A stretch of 64,000 bases of DNA, taken from assembly GCA_964372215.1 (NCBI GenBank), contig CAYJQC010000001.1, positions 186,001 through 250,000 on the forward strand, in the 5' to 3' direction. A program made the position numbers and the translations under genes. Numbering within the stretch: position 1 is the first letter of the stretch; each line of letters starts with the position of its first letter. The stretch is from DAIMFL01 sp964372215 (GTDB taxonomy: Bacteria; Pseudomonadota; Alphaproteobacteria; Dongiales; Dongiaceae). Below the pieces are notes generated by a model, which saw nothing but the letters and a program-made list of their open reading frames with translations, was not told the origin of the DNA and did not search any database. Shown here piece by piece: positions 48,364 through 57,387 of this stretch.

Positions 48364-48730
48364 CGGAAATGATCTCCAGCAGCGCGCCGGTATCCAAGGC
48401 ATGGCGCAAGGCGCGGTCATCGAAATCGAGATAGAGCTTCGCCAGCTTCTTCAGTCCTTCGAGTTCCCGTGTGCCGACATTCGTCCGCTCTGCCTTGCCG
48501 AAGCCGACGATGAAAATGGCGCGGTTCCCCGCCTGATAGGCGATGATCGTCCGGTAGGATTCGCTCTTGCCACGGCCTGTTGCGGCAATGCGCTTCTTGA
48601 CAAGCTGGCTGCCCAGAGAAGCATCGATCAGGCCGCTTTCCATCTCCGCCACAGCGGCGCGCAGACTTCGGTCGGACATGCCTTCCCGACGCGCCCATTT
48701 CGCGAAGGCTCTGGACTTGAGAACCCACAT
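48356..48730 (-). CDS. RelE-family (PF06296-like) toxin
   Basis: About 124 residues from ATG at 48730 (MWVLKSRAFAKWARREG). The compact RelE-like fold is seen in LRAAVAEMESGLIDASLGSQLVKKRIAATGRGKSESYRTIIAYQ, then AIFIVGFGKAERTNVGTRELEGLKKLAKLYLD, resembling the RelE/HigB-like mRNA interferases encoded before their antitoxin. An alternative ATG (48769) lies in the opposite arm of the same palindrome and would add 13 residues. No ribosome site is evident at either start. The segment is AT-richer than its neighbours, suggesting acquisition. Confidence 0.85.
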   Translation of the reverse strand: MWVLKSRAFAKWARREGMSDRSLRAAVAEMESGLIDASLGSQLVKKRIAATGRGKSESYRTIIAYQAGNRAIFIVGFGKAERTNVGTRELEGLKKLAKLYLDFDDRALRHALDTGALLEIISDE

Positions 48731-48770
48731 GTGGACGTCTATATCACGCAGTGATATAGACGTCCACATG
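48728..48770. promoter_or_regulatory. 43-bp perfect palindrome over the toxin start codon
   Basis: The left arm CATGTGGACGTCTATATCAC (48728-48747) and its exact complement (48751-48770) are separated by only GCA. The toxin's ATG is in the left arm, the alternative ATG in the right arm. TATATC/GATATA cores could double as promoter -10 elements. It is a likely autoregulatory operator. As RNA it would form a very stable hairpin occluding translation. Confidence 0.75.
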
Positions 48771-48834
48771 ATTGGCTCAAGCGGGTGGAGTTGAGCTGAG
48801 AAATCGCCCTATTTGACGGTTATTGGCACTGTTG

Positions 48835-49854
48835 TTACGCCACCCTGGCCTGATCGCCGGTCAGCGGATAGTGGCACAGCACGCGGTGGCCCGGCTCCAG
48901 GTCGCGCGGCGCCGGCGTTTCGCTGCGGCAGTTGTCGCGGGCGTAGGGGCAGCGGTTGTGGAACTCGCAGCCGGACGGCCGGTGCGCCAGGCTCGGCACC
49001 TCGCCCTTGAGCTCGACCGTTTCCCGGCGACGGTCGGGATCGGGATGGGGCTCGGCCGCCAGCAGGCCGTGGGTATAGGGATGGGACGGCGCGTCGAAGA
49101 TGCGCGCGGTCGGCCCGTGTTCGACGAAGCGGCCCATATACATGATCGCCATCTCGTCGCTGATGTGGCGCACCACCGCGAGGTTGTGGGTGATGATGAG
49201 ATAGGCGATGCCGAGCTCGGCCTGCAGGCGGTTCATCAGGTTGAGGATTTCGCCCTGCACGGAGACGTCGAGGCCGGCGGTCGGCTCGTCGGCGATGATC
49301 AGCTTGGGCGCCAGCGCCAGCGCGCGGGCGACGCCGACGCGGCGCGCCTGGCCGCCCGACAGCTCATGCGGATAGCGCGCGACGAAGTCGGGCGGCAGCC
49401 CGACCATGTCGAGCAGGCGCTTCGCCTCGGTCTCCAGGTTGCGGTCGGTCTGGCCGTGGATCAGGAACGGCTCGGTGATCAGCGACTTCACCGTGAGCCG
49501 CGGCGACAGCGAGGCGACCGGATCCTGGAACATCATGGCGATCTGGCGCCGCAGCGGCTGGAAGGCGTGGTCCGAGACGCCCTCGACCGCCTTGCCCTCG
49601 AAGCGGACGGCGCCGCCATGGACCGGCACCAGCCCGAGGATCGCGCGCCCCAGGGTGGTCTTGCCCGAGCCGCTCTCGCCCACCAGCGCGAAGGTGGTGC
49701 CGGCCTTGAGCGCGAAGGAGACGTCGAGCACGGCGTCGAGGAACGGGTCGGCGACGCCGGCGATGCGCGCGCGGATCGCCCCCAGGGTGCGAAATCGCAC
49801 GCGCAGGCGCTCGACCTCCAGCAGGACCGGTGCGGCCGGGGCGGTGTCAGCCAT
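48835..49854 (-). CDS. Dipeptide/oligopeptide-type ABC transporter ATPase (DppF/OppF-like)
   Basis: A 339-residue ATPase: Walker A GESGSGKTT, Q-loop MMFQDPVASLSPR, signature LSGGQARRVGVARALAL, Walker B LIIADEPTAGLD, and the C-terminal oligopeptide-transporter extension with CEFHNRCPYARDNCRSETP, whose cysteines can bind a [4Fe-4S] cluster. It energises uptake of peptides or related compounds together with the DppD-, DppC- and DppB-like partners encoded just upstream. Its start overlaps the end of the adjacent ATPase gene. Confidence 0.92.
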   Translation of the reverse strand: MADTAPAAPVLLEVERLRVRFRTLGAIRARIAGVADPFLDAVLDVSFALKAGTTFALVGESGSGKTTLGRAILGLVPVHGGAVRFEGKAVEGVSDHAFQPLRRQIAMMFQDPVASLSPRLTVKSLITEPFLIHGQTDRNLETEAKRLLDMVGLPPDFVARYPHELSGGQARRVGVARALALAPKLIIADEPTAGLDVSVQGEILNLMNRLQAELGIAYLIITHNLAVVRHISDEMAIMYMGRFVEHGPTARIFDAPSHPYTHGLLAAEPHPDPDRRRETVELKGEVPSLAHRPSGCEFHNRCPYARDNCRSETPAPRDLEPGHRVLCHYPLTGDQARVA

Positions 49855-50824
49855 CGGCGCCCGCCAGGTGGCAGCTCGCGGCGTGGCCGTCGCCGATCGG
49901 CCGCGGTGCCGGCGCCTCGGCGCGGCAGCGCTCGAACGCCTTGGGGCAACGCGCCGCGAACACGCAGCCCTGGGGCAGGTCGAGCAGGTCCGGCACGTCG
50001 CCGGAGATGGTCGGCAGGTCGCGCGTCGCCTGCTTGATGCGCGCGGGGTCGCAGGTCAGCAGCGCCTGGGTATAGGGGTGCTGCGGCCGATGGAAGATGT
50101 CGTGCACGCTGCCGCGCTCGACCACCTCGCCGGCATAGAGGATGAGCACGCGGTCACACAGCTCGGCGATCAGGCCGAGATGGTGCGAGATGAACAGGAT
50201 CGAGGCCTTGAACTCGCGCTGCAGCTCGCGCAGCAAATGGATGATCTGCGCCTCCATGGTGACGTCGAGCGCGGTGGTCGGCTCGTCGGCGATCAGGAGG
50301 TCGGGGTTGCCGAGCAGCGCCATGGCGATGGCGATGCGCTGGCGCATGCCGCCGCTGAACTCGAACGGATAGTTGCCGAGGCGCTGCACGGGGTCGGGCA
50401 TGCCGACCCGGCGCAGCATCTCCGCCGCCCGGGCGCGCTTCTCGGCCGTGGAGATTGACTCGCGATACTGGATGTCGACCATCTGCCGGCCGACGGTCAG
50501 CACCGGGTTGAGCGCGGTCATCGGATCCTGGAACACCACCGACAGCTTGCGGCCGCGCAGGGCGCGCAGGGCCGCCTCGCTCATGGTCAGCACGTTGTCG
50601 CCGTCGAGCAGCACCTCGCCGCTCTTGACCACGGCGTTCTGCGGCAGCAGGCGCATGGCCGCCGAGATCAGCGTGGTCTTGCCCGAGCCGCTCTCGCCGA
50701 CCACCCCGACCACGCTGCCGCGCGGCACGTCGAGATCGACATGGCGCAGCGCCTGGGCCCGCCCGCGCCGGGTCAGGAACTCGACCGATAGGTCACGGAT
50801 GGATAGGACCGAGTCCGCGCTCAT
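49847..50824 (-). CDS. Dipeptide/oligopeptide-type ABC transporter ATPase (DppD/OppD-like)
   Basis: A 325-residue ATPase: Walker A GESGSGKTT, Q-loop VVFQDPMTALNP, signature FSGGMRQRIAIAMALLG, Walker B LLIADEPTTALD, and a C-terminal CVFAARCPKAFERCRAEAP oligopeptide extension with the cluster cysteines. It overlaps both neighbours (8 bp with DppF-like, 4 bp with DppC-like), indicating one translationally coupled operon. The start is the ATG giving MSADSVLSIRDLSVEFLTRR; the longer open frame upstream is a shadow of the permease. Confidence 0.93.
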   Translation of the reverse strand: MSADSVLSIRDLSVEFLTRRGRAQALRHVDLDVPRGSVVGVVGESGSGKTTLISAAMRLLPQNAVVKSGEVLLDGDNVLTMSEAALRALRGRKLSVVFQDPMTALNPVLTVGRQMVDIQYRESISTAEKRARAAEMLRRVGMPDPVQRLGNYPFEFSGGMRQRIAIAMALLGNPDLLIADEPTTALDVTMEAQIIHLLRELQREFKASILFISHHLGLIAELCDRVLILYAGEVVERGSVHDIFHRPQHPYTQALLTCDPARIKQATRDLPTISGDVPDLLDLPQGCVFAARCPKAFERCRAEAPAPRPIGDGHAASCHLAGADG

Positions 50825-51720
50825 CGATCGCGCCGGAGCTTCGGGTCGAGCTGGTCGCGCAGCGCCTCGCCCAGGAAGGTGAAGCCGAGCGTCGCCAGGA
50901 TCAGCGGCACGCCGCCGGCGATCACGATCCACGGGGTATCGCGGATGAACGAGAATCCGTCGTTCAGGATGTTGCCCCAGCTCGGCGCCGGCGGTCGCAC
51001 GCCGAGGCCCAGGAACGACAGGCCGGCCTCGATGGCGATCACCACCGGCACGTCCATGCTGGCGATGATCAGCAGCGGTCCGACCACGTTGGGCAGCAGG
51101 TGGCGGCCCATGATGCGCGGCATCGAGGCGCCCATGGAACGTTCCGCCAGGATGAACTCCGAGGTCTTGACGCTGAGGGTCGAGGTGCGCACCAGCCGCG
51201 CATAGGCCGGCACGGTGGTGACGACGATCACCAGCACGACGGTGCCGAGGCTGGGACCGAGCAGGGTGATCAGCGTGAGCTGCAGCATGATGCTGGGGAA
51301 GGAATAGACCGCATCGAAGATCAGCAGCAGGACGTTGTCGAGCCAACGCGGCCCGTAGCCGGCGAGCAGCCCGAGGCTGAGGCCGCCGATCACCGACAGC
51401 AGGGTGGTCGAGCCGGCGACGATGAGGGCGATGGTGCTGCCCTTGATGACCCGGGAGAACACGTCGCGGCCGATATTGTCGGTCCCGAGCCAGTGCGCCC
51501 AGGACGGATCGGCGAGACGGTACTTCACGTCGATCTTGATCGGGTCGTAGGGCACCAGGAAGTCGGCGAACAGGCCGGTGAAGATCAGCAGCGCCACCAG
51601 GCTCAAACCCAGCAGGCCCATGGGGTCGGACGCGACGCGCTGGATCAGCCCGAGGAAGCCGCTGCGGGCGGGGCGGAAGGCCACCGTGGCGGTGGCGGGA
51701 TCAGAGGCTGGAGCGGACAC
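50821..51720 (-). CDS. Dipeptide/oligopeptide-type ABC permease (DppC/OppC-like)
   Basis: A 299-residue permease with a first transmembrane helix (GLLGLSLVALLIFTGLFADF), the DppC signature HWLGTDNIGRDVFSRVIKG, five further helices, and the EAA loop with YARLVRTSTLSVKTSEFILAERSMGASMPRIMGRHLLPN. Late helices include EAGLSFLGLGVRPPAPSWGNIL. It pairs with the DppB-like permease. The start overlaps the DppB-like 3' end. Confidence 0.93.
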   Translation of the reverse strand: MSAPASDPATATVAFRPARSGFLGLIQRVASDPMGLLGLSLVALLIFTGLFADFLVPYDPIKIDVKYRLADPSWAHWLGTDNIGRDVFSRVIKGSTIALIVAGSTTLLSVIGGLSLGLLAGYGPRWLDNVLLLIFDAVYSFPSIMLQLTLITLLGPSLGTVVLVIVVTTVPAYARLVRTSTLSVKTSEFILAERSMGASMPRIMGRHLLPNVVGPLLIIASMDVPVVIAIEAGLSFLGLGVRPPAPSWGNILNDGFSFIRDTPWIVIAGGVPLILATLGFTFLGEALRDQLDPKLRRDR

Positions 51721-52645
51721 GGGGGTCGAGCCAGGCGATGAGCATGTCGGCGAACAGCGTGCACAGCACGAACAGGAACACGGTGGTCAGCACCGCGCCC
51801 TGCACCACCGGATAGTTGCGGTTGGCGACGGAATCGTAGACCAGCCGGCCGAGGCCGGGGCGGGTGAACACGATCTCGGCGAACACCGCGCCGGACAGCA
51901 GGCTGCCGAAGGCGATGCCGAGCAGGGTGATGGTGGGCAGCACGGCGAGGCGCAGGGCGTAGCGGAACACGATGACCCGCTCGGGCAGGCCGAAGGCGCG
52001 GGCGGTGCGCACGTGGTTCTCGCCCATCACCTCGAGCATCGATGCGCGCACCAGGCGGGCGAGATAGCCGACCCAGCCCAGGCCGATGGCGAAGGCCGGC
52101 AGGATCAGGTGCCGGACCTGGTCGCCGATGTCGCCGCGCTCGCCGGCGCCCAACGCCGGCAGCCAGTTGAGCGCGACCGCGAACAGCAGCAGCCCGTAGA
52201 TCGAGACCACGAAAGACGGCATCGAGATCGCGCTCACCGACAAAATGCCGGTGACTTTGTCGATCAGGGTGTTGCGCCGGATCGCCGAGTAGCAGCCGAG
52301 CGGCACCCCCAGCAGCACCGCCCAGCCGAGCCCGGTCACCGCCAGGATGACGGTGTACGGCAGCGCCTCGAGCACGATCTCGGTCACCGGCCGCTTGCTC
52401 CACACGTCGGTGCCGAGGTTGCCGGTGGCGACCCGGGTGAAGAAGTTCATGAGCTGCACCGGCACCGGCCGGTCGAGACCCATCTCGATCTTGAGCTGTT
52501 CCTTCATCGCCGGCGTGGCGCGCGGGCCGAGCGCGATGGTCGCGGGATCGCCGGGCAGCAGGTAGACCATGCTGAACAGGATGGTCATGGCCACCATGCA
52601 GATCAGCACCGCCAGACCAAGCCGCTGGAAGACGTAGATCAGCAT
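51701..52645 (-). CDS. Dipeptide/oligopeptide-type ABC permease (DppB/OppB-like)
   Basis: A 314-residue permease with an N-terminal helix (LGLAVLICMVAMTILFSMVYLLPGDP), DVWSKRPVTEIVLEALPYTVILAV, and the EAA loop (LARLVRASMLEVMGENHVRTARAFGLPERVIVFRYALRLAVLPT). The ending VRSSL is usual for the family. The ATG chosen gives the characteristic MLIYVFQRLG start; upstream in-frame codons are rejected. There is no substrate-binding protein gene next to the four transporter genes. Confidence 0.93.
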   Translation of the reverse strand: MLIYVFQRLGLAVLICMVAMTILFSMVYLLPGDPATIALGPRATPAMKEQLKIEMGLDRPVPVQLMNFFTRVATGNLGTDVWSKRPVTEIVLEALPYTVILAVTGLGWAVLLGVPLGCYSAIRRNTLIDKVTGILSVSAISMPSFVVSIYGLLLFAVALNWLPALGAGERGDIGDQVRHLILPAFAIGLGWVGYLARLVRASMLEVMGENHVRTARAFGLPERVIVFRYALRLAVLPTITLLGIAFGSLLSGAVFAEIVFTRPGLGRLVYDSVANRNYPVVQGAVLTTVFLFVLCTLFADMLIAWLDPRVRSSL

Positions 52646-52771
52646 GACGGCGGAGGCTTCCGCATCAGGAGCCCTTCCCCTGGAGGCGCATGGCGCATGC
52701 CACATCCTCCGGCACAGTCATGAAAGCGCAAAGGTCCCCGCTTGCCAACCCAATCCGCGGCGACGCGCGCC

Positions 52772-54790
52772 CTAGACATGATCGCGCGGGATGCGGGTCG
52801 ACCAGTTGCGGGCGCAGACCCGGACCTCGCCCTCCCAGGCGTCGAGCGTGGCCTCGATCAGGAACTCGGTCGGGGTCGAGCGGAACACGGCGCGGGTCTC
52901 GGTCCGCACCCGCCAGTCGCCGCGCTCGGCCGCGAGCCGGAAGGCGATGTCGACCGAACCCGAATTGGGATCGTCGGGCGCGATCCGGTAGACCGACCGC
53001 CGGCTGCCATCGGACACCAGGCCGTGGTTGTCGAAGCGCACCCGCCCGTCCTCGGATTCGATGGTCAGCACGGTCTCGCCGGTGGCGATGTCCCGGGTCC
53101 AGCTACGGCGGTCGCCGCCCGGCGACAGCGCCGTCGTCGGTTCCGGCGGCGACGCCTCGGCCGGCGGGAAGGGCGCAAGCTGCGCGTCCTCGGCGCGGGC
53201 CCGCCGCACCGGCAGCAGCAGGGCGCTGGGGCCGGCGAACAGGGTGAGCGTCACCGGCTCGGGCGACGGCCAGGCGATCGGCCAATAGGCGTTGGAGACG
53301 GCGACCCGGATGCGATGGCCCGGCGCGAAGGCGTGGGCGATGTCGTTGAGCTGCACCCGAACTTTGTAGCGCCGTCCGGGCTCGAGCGCCGCGGGCGTCT
53401 CGTGACCGTCGCGATGGGTCAGGTTGAGCAGGCCATAGCCGACCCGGAGCGACGATCCGTCCGGCGCCACGTCGTTGAGCCGCACCGCGACCTGGGCGCT
53501 CGGCCGGTCCGCCGACAGCTCGAGCTCGACCGCGGGCGCCCCAAGGATCTCGATCCGCTCCGTCAACGGCGCGGTGTCGAACACCAGCGACTTGCCGTCG
53601 TCCTCGCGCTGGTCGGCAGGCTGGTCGGCGACCAGGCCGTAGGGGCACCATTTGCCAGAACCGATTCCGGTGTGCAGGGGCGAGCGGACCGCGATCGGCA
53701 TTTCCGCGCCCGCCGCGTCGGCGAGGCCGTCGCCGTTGAGCGCCAGCCGGCGCGCGGCGACGTTCGGGCTCGGCCACGCGGCTTCCGCGACCCAGCGGCC
53801 CGGCCGCGCTTCATGGTACGGCGCGGGCGGCACCCAATCCTGCATCCACACGCGGTATTCCGGCTCGTCCATGATTCCGGTGTCGATGCCTTTCAGCCAG
53901 TGGTCCCACCAGCGCAGGGTCTCCTGCAGGAAGCCGATGGTGGGGCCGGGCCTGGCGAAATGCGGGTACTTGTGGGCCCAGGGGCCGATCAGGCCTTTCT
54001 TGGGCGACTTCAATCCGGCGAGCAGCCGCGGCACCGCGTTGGAATAGCCGTCGGCCCAGCCGCCGATGGCGTAGACCGCGGCCTCGATGGCGCCGTAGTC
54101 CTCGCACACCGAGCCGTGCTTCCAATAGGCATCGCGGCGCTGGTGCCGGGTCCAGGTGTCGATCAGCAGCGGCTCGTTCTCCAGCCGCGCCAGCCAGGTC
54201 TCGCGCCAGCCCTCGCCGACCAGCGCCGGATCGGGCGGGTGGGTCGCCAGCGAGAACATCGCCGAGCCCCAGGACATATTGTCGTTGATCAGGCAGCCGC
54301 CCATGAAATGCACGTCGTCGGCATAGCGGTCGTCGGTCGAGGCGAGCGTCACCACCGCCTTGAGCTCGGGCGGCCGCCGGGCGGCGACCTGGAGGCCGTT
54401 GAAGCCGCCCCAGGAGATGCCCATCATGCCGATCTTGCCGGTGCACCAGGGCTGGGCGGCGATCCAGCGCAGCACCTCCAGGCAGTCGTCGTGTTCCTGC
54501 TTCAGATACTCGTCCATGAGCAGCCCGTCGGATTCGCCGGAGCCGCGCAGGTCGACCCGCACGCCGGCATAGCCGTGGCCGGCGAACCAGGGATGGGTGA
54601 GCGCGTCGCGCGGCGCGGTGCCGTCGCGCTTGCGATACGGCAGGTACTCGAGGATCGCCGGGACCGGGTGCCGGGCCGCATCCTCCGGCAGCCAGATCCG
54701 CGCCGCCAGCCGGCAGCCGTCCGCCAGGGGAATGAATACATTCTCGATTTCCCGCAGCTTGCGCGGGAAGCTGTCGACCGTTTTGGTCAC
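52772..54790 (-). CDS. CocE/NonD-family serine hydrolase (X-Pro dipeptidyl peptidase S15-like)
   Basis: A 672-residue enzyme. The alpha/beta-hydrolase half has GYAGVRVDLRGSGESDG, the nucleophile elbow GISWGGFNG and the acidic/His region GWADGY with IGPWAHKYPHFA. The C-terminal jelly-roll of the CocE type follows (LTERIEILGAPAVELELSADRPSAQVAVRLNDVAPDGSS, HRIRVAVSNAYWPIAWPSPEP). It hydrolyses acyl esters or N-terminal amides/peptides; the true substrate is unknown. It is upstream of the ABC transporter and downstream of the amidohydrolase, suggesting one uptake/degradation unit. Confidence 0.9.
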   Translation of the reverse strand: MTKTVDSFPRKLREIENVFIPLADGCRLAARIWLPEDAARHPVPAILEYLPYRKRDGTAPRDALTHPWFAGHGYAGVRVDLRGSGESDGLLMDEYLKQEHDDCLEVLRWIAAQPWCTGKIGMMGISWGGFNGLQVAARRPPELKAVVTLASTDDRYADDVHFMGGCLINDNMSWGSAMFSLATHPPDPALVGEGWRETWLARLENEPLLIDTWTRHQRRDAYWKHGSVCEDYGAIEAAVYAIGGWADGYSNAVPRLLAGLKSPKKGLIGPWAHKYPHFARPGPTIGFLQETLRWWDHWLKGIDTGIMDEPEYRVWMQDWVPPAPYHEARPGRWVAEAAWPSPNVAARRLALNGDGLADAAGAEMPIAVRSPLHTGIGSGKWCPYGLVADQPADQREDDGKSLVFDTAPLTERIEILGAPAVELELSADRPSAQVAVRLNDVAPDGSSLRVGYGLLNLTHRDGHETPAALEPGRRYKVRVQLNDIAHAFAPGHRIRVAVSNAYWPIAWPSPEPVTLTLFAGPSALLLPVRRARAEDAQLAPFPPAEASPPEPTTALSPGGDRRSWTRDIATGETVLTIESEDGRVRFDNHGLVSDGSRRSVYRIAPDDPNSGSVDIAFRLAAERGDWRVRTETRAVFRSTPTEFLIEATLDAWEGEVRVCARNWSTRIPRDHV

Positions 54791-54880
54791 GCGATCCCCC
54801 TGGTGGCGGCGACACGTGCGCCGCGGCCCGCGTTGTTCGCGGTCCGCAAGTGTGTCGACCGGCAGCCGGCCGGCTCTAAC

Positions 54881-56089
54881 TCAGGTCCGACCAAGAATGT
54901 CCTTGTAGACCGTGCCGCCCTTCATGACGAAGCCGATGTCGCGGAGCGCCCGGATGTCGTCGAGTGGACTGCCCGCGCAGGCGACGATATCGGCGAACTT
55001 GCCGGCCTGCAGGCTGCCCAGGTTCCGGTCCTGGCGCAGCAGCCGCGCCGGGTTCAGGGTCGCGGCGTGGAGGCTCTCCTGGGGCGACATGCCGATCTCC
55101 TCGACCATGACCACGCATTCCTCGGCATTGCCGCCGTGATGATTGCCGGGGGTGCCGGCATCGGTCCCCATGGCGATCGGCACGCCGAGCCGGTGGGCGG
55201 TGCGCATGGCGTCGACATGGGCCTGATTGTTGTCGACCAGCCGGGCGCGCAGATGGTCCGGCATGGCGTCCATCACCTTGCGATCCTGGACCAGCGCCGA
55301 AAAGGCGCAGCAGGTCGGCACCATGAAGACGCCCTTCTCGGCCATGCGGCGCAGCACCGCCTCGTCGGCGAAGCTGCCGTGCTCGATCGAATCGACGCCG
55401 GCTTCGACGGCGTTCGCGATGCCGCGGCAGGCATGGGCGTGGGCAGCGACGGGCTTGAAATTGTCGCGGGCGATCTCGACCGCCGCCTTCAGCTCCTCGA
55501 GGGTGAACTGGATCGCCCGGGCGTCCTCGTTCTCGGGCGACAGCATGGCGCCGGTCGCCATCACCTTGATGAAGTCGGCGCCGTGGGCGAGCTGCTTGCG
55601 GGCGGCGGCGCGCACCTCGTCCGGGGTGTTGGCGACCTCGTACATGCCGGGATAGTAATCGACCCCGCCGGTGGTGATGGACAGCAGGCGCCCGGCCAGA
55701 AACATGCGCGGACCGATGGCGAGGCCGGCGTCGATCGCGTCGCGCACCGCCATCTCGACGAAGTTCCAGCCGCCGCAGTCGCGGACCGTGGTGACGCCGC
55801 CCAGCAAGGTGCGCTCCGCCGCCTTGGCGGCGAACAGCGCCACCGCCGCGTCGCTGCGCCGCGCCGGCTTGGCCGGATCGGCCTCGTCGGTCGGCATCAC
55901 CAGATGAACGTGACAGTCGATCAGCCCGGGCAGCAGGAAGGCGCCGGCCATGTCGTGCAGGGTATCGTCGGGCGCCGGCCTGCCGCGCTCGGTGATTTCG
56001 GCGATGCGCGCGCCGTCGATGGCGATGTCGGCCCGGCGGAAGGCGCCGGCCGCAACGTCGTAGACCTGTCCGCCCGTCAGCCACATCAT
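54881..56089 (-). CDS. Amidohydrolase-family protein (imidazolonepropionase-like/prolidase-like)
   Basis: A 402-residue enzyme: GLIDCHVHLVMPTDEAD (metal His pair), GGVTTVRDCGG, DFIKVMATGAMLSPEN (carboxylated-Lys position KVM), VAAHAHACRGI, AGVDSIEHGSFAD and AMGTDAGTPGNHHGGNAEE. This is the binuclear-zinc amidohydrolase group that includes Xaa-Pro/Xaa-Arg carboxypeptidase-like proteins. The start is the first of two adjacent ATG codons and overlaps the MFS gene stop, so the two are coupled. With CocE and Dpp it suggests peptide or amide catabolism. Confidence 0.88.
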   Translation of the reverse strand: MMWLTGGQVYDVAAGAFRRADIAIDGARIAEITERGRPAPDDTLHDMAGAFLLPGLIDCHVHLVMPTDEADPAKPARRSDAAVALFAAKAAERTLLGGVTTVRDCGGWNFVEMAVRDAIDAGLAIGPRMFLAGRLLSITTGGVDYYPGMYEVANTPDEVRAAARKQLAHGADFIKVMATGAMLSPENEDARAIQFTLEELKAAVEIARDNFKPVAAHAHACRGIANAVEAGVDSIEHGSFADEAVLRRMAEKGVFMVPTCCAFSALVQDRKVMDAMPDHLRARLVDNNQAHVDAMRTAHRLGVPIAMGTDAGTPGNHHGGNAEECVVMVEEIGMSPQESLHAATLNPARLLRQDRNLGSLQAGKFADIVACAGSPLDDIRALRDIGFVMKGGTVYKDILGRT

Positions 56090-57267
56090 TTCGCTGGGTC
56101 TCCCTGTTGCCTGCGGCGGCGCAGATAGGCGACGACCGGCACCGGCAGATAGCACACCCACATGAGACCCAGAACGACAATCATGCCGTGAGGCTCCCAC
56201 AGCTCCATGCCAAGGCCACCCAGGGTCGGTCCGGCCATGCCCCCGATGCTCCACATCACGTTGAACACGGTGCCGGCGAAGATCAGGTCGACGCCGGTAA
56301 AGCGCTCGCCCAGCAAGACGATGCCGAGGGCATAGAGCGCGCTGAACACGCCGCCGAAGACGAACATGAACGGCAGGTTCCAGGGGATCGCCGGCAGGAC
56401 CAGCGGCATGAGGGCGACCGCCGCGATGATGAACAGGACCGAGGCGGCGAGCAGCAGGCGACGGTCCATGCGATCGGCCAGCCAGCCGAACGGCAGCTGC
56501 AGGGCAATGCCGCCGACCAGCGTCGCGGTCTGCAGATGCAGCCCGGCCGCCTGGCCGATGCCGATGCGGGCGGTGTAGAGATGCAGGAAGGTGAGGAACA
56601 GCTCGATCGCCGCGCCATGGGTGAGATTGAGCAGCATGGCGACCGGGGCCAGCAGGACGAACACCAGCAGCCGCGCCGAGGGCCGGCCCTCGAGTCGCGG
56701 TGCCACGCGTGCGGCGGTCATGATCGGCAGGCCGGCGACGATCAGCAGCGCCGCCGCCGTCACGAACGGCGCCATGCCGTGCGTGCCGATCATCGACAGG
56801 ACCAGAGGGCCGAGCGCGGTGCCGCCGGCGCCGGCGGCGGTGTACAGCCCGACCATGCGGCCGCGGACATTCTCGGTCGCCATCTGGTTCACCCAGGCCT
56901 CGCCGACGATCCACAGGAAGCTGCCGGACGCGCCGAGCAGGAAGCGCAGCGGGAACCAGACGTAGACGTTGGGGACCAGGCCGAGGGCCAGGAACACGAC
57001 GGCGGCCACCACGGTGGCGTAGATCATGATCCGCGCCGAGCCGACGGCCCGGATGACCTTGGGGGCGAAAGGCGCGATGGCCAGGGTGGCCGCGGGCTGA
57101 ATGGCGGTATTGAGGCCGATCAGCAGGCCGCTGACGCCCTGGCGATCGAGCACCGCGGCGAGCAGCGGCACCGACAGGCCGTACATCAGGCTGACCACGG
57201 TCATCGAGGCGATGACGGCGAACAGGCTGCGGCGCCGCTCGGACAGGGTGAGTACTGTGTCGCTCAT
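56086..57267 (-). CDS. MFS transporter
   Basis: A 393-residue protein with 12 hydrophobic helices. The N-terminal half contains VVSLMYGLSVPLLAAVLDRQGVSGLLIGLNT and GEAWVNQMATENVRGRMVGLYTAAGAGGTALGP. The central loop is RVAPRLEGRPS, and the second half has LPFGWLADRMDRRLLL and NVMWSIGGMAGPTLGGLGMELW. It belongs to the broad sugar/drug-proton antiporter-like MFS group; the substrate is unknown. It is the first gene of the amidohydrolase pair, with coupled translation. It is divergent from tusA. Confidence 0.88.
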   Translation of the reverse strand: MSDTVLTLSERRRSLFAVIASMTVVSLMYGLSVPLLAAVLDRQGVSGLLIGLNTAIQPAATLAIAPFAPKVIRAVGSARIMIYATVVAAVVFLALGLVPNVYVWFPLRFLLGASGSFLWIVGEAWVNQMATENVRGRMVGLYTAAGAGGTALGPLVLSMIGTHGMAPFVTAAALLIVAGLPIMTAARVAPRLEGRPSARLLVFVLLAPVAMLLNLTHGAAIELFLTFLHLYTARIGIGQAAGLHLQTATLVGGIALQLPFGWLADRMDRRLLLAASVLFIIAAVALMPLVLPAIPWNLPFMFVFGGVFSALYALGIVLLGERFTGVDLIFAGTVFNVMWSIGGMAGPTLGGLGMELWEPHGMIVVLGLMWVCYLPVPVVAYLRRRRQQGDPAK

Positions 57268-57387
57268 CGAAAACGAACGCCGCCCCTTCGCCGCGTCAGC
57301 CGCGGCGCCGCGAGACTAGACCCGCCACCTGCCGGCCGGCAAGGCGGGCTGTCGCCGGCGGGGCGCGCTTGCTAGGATCGCTCCGCG

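Noticed and set aside
52742..56128. Very long plus-strand ORF (over 1100 residues)
   Set aside because: It is an antisense shadow of the CocE and amidohydrolase genes; composition is the His/Arg/Gly/Ala-rich text typical of such shadows.
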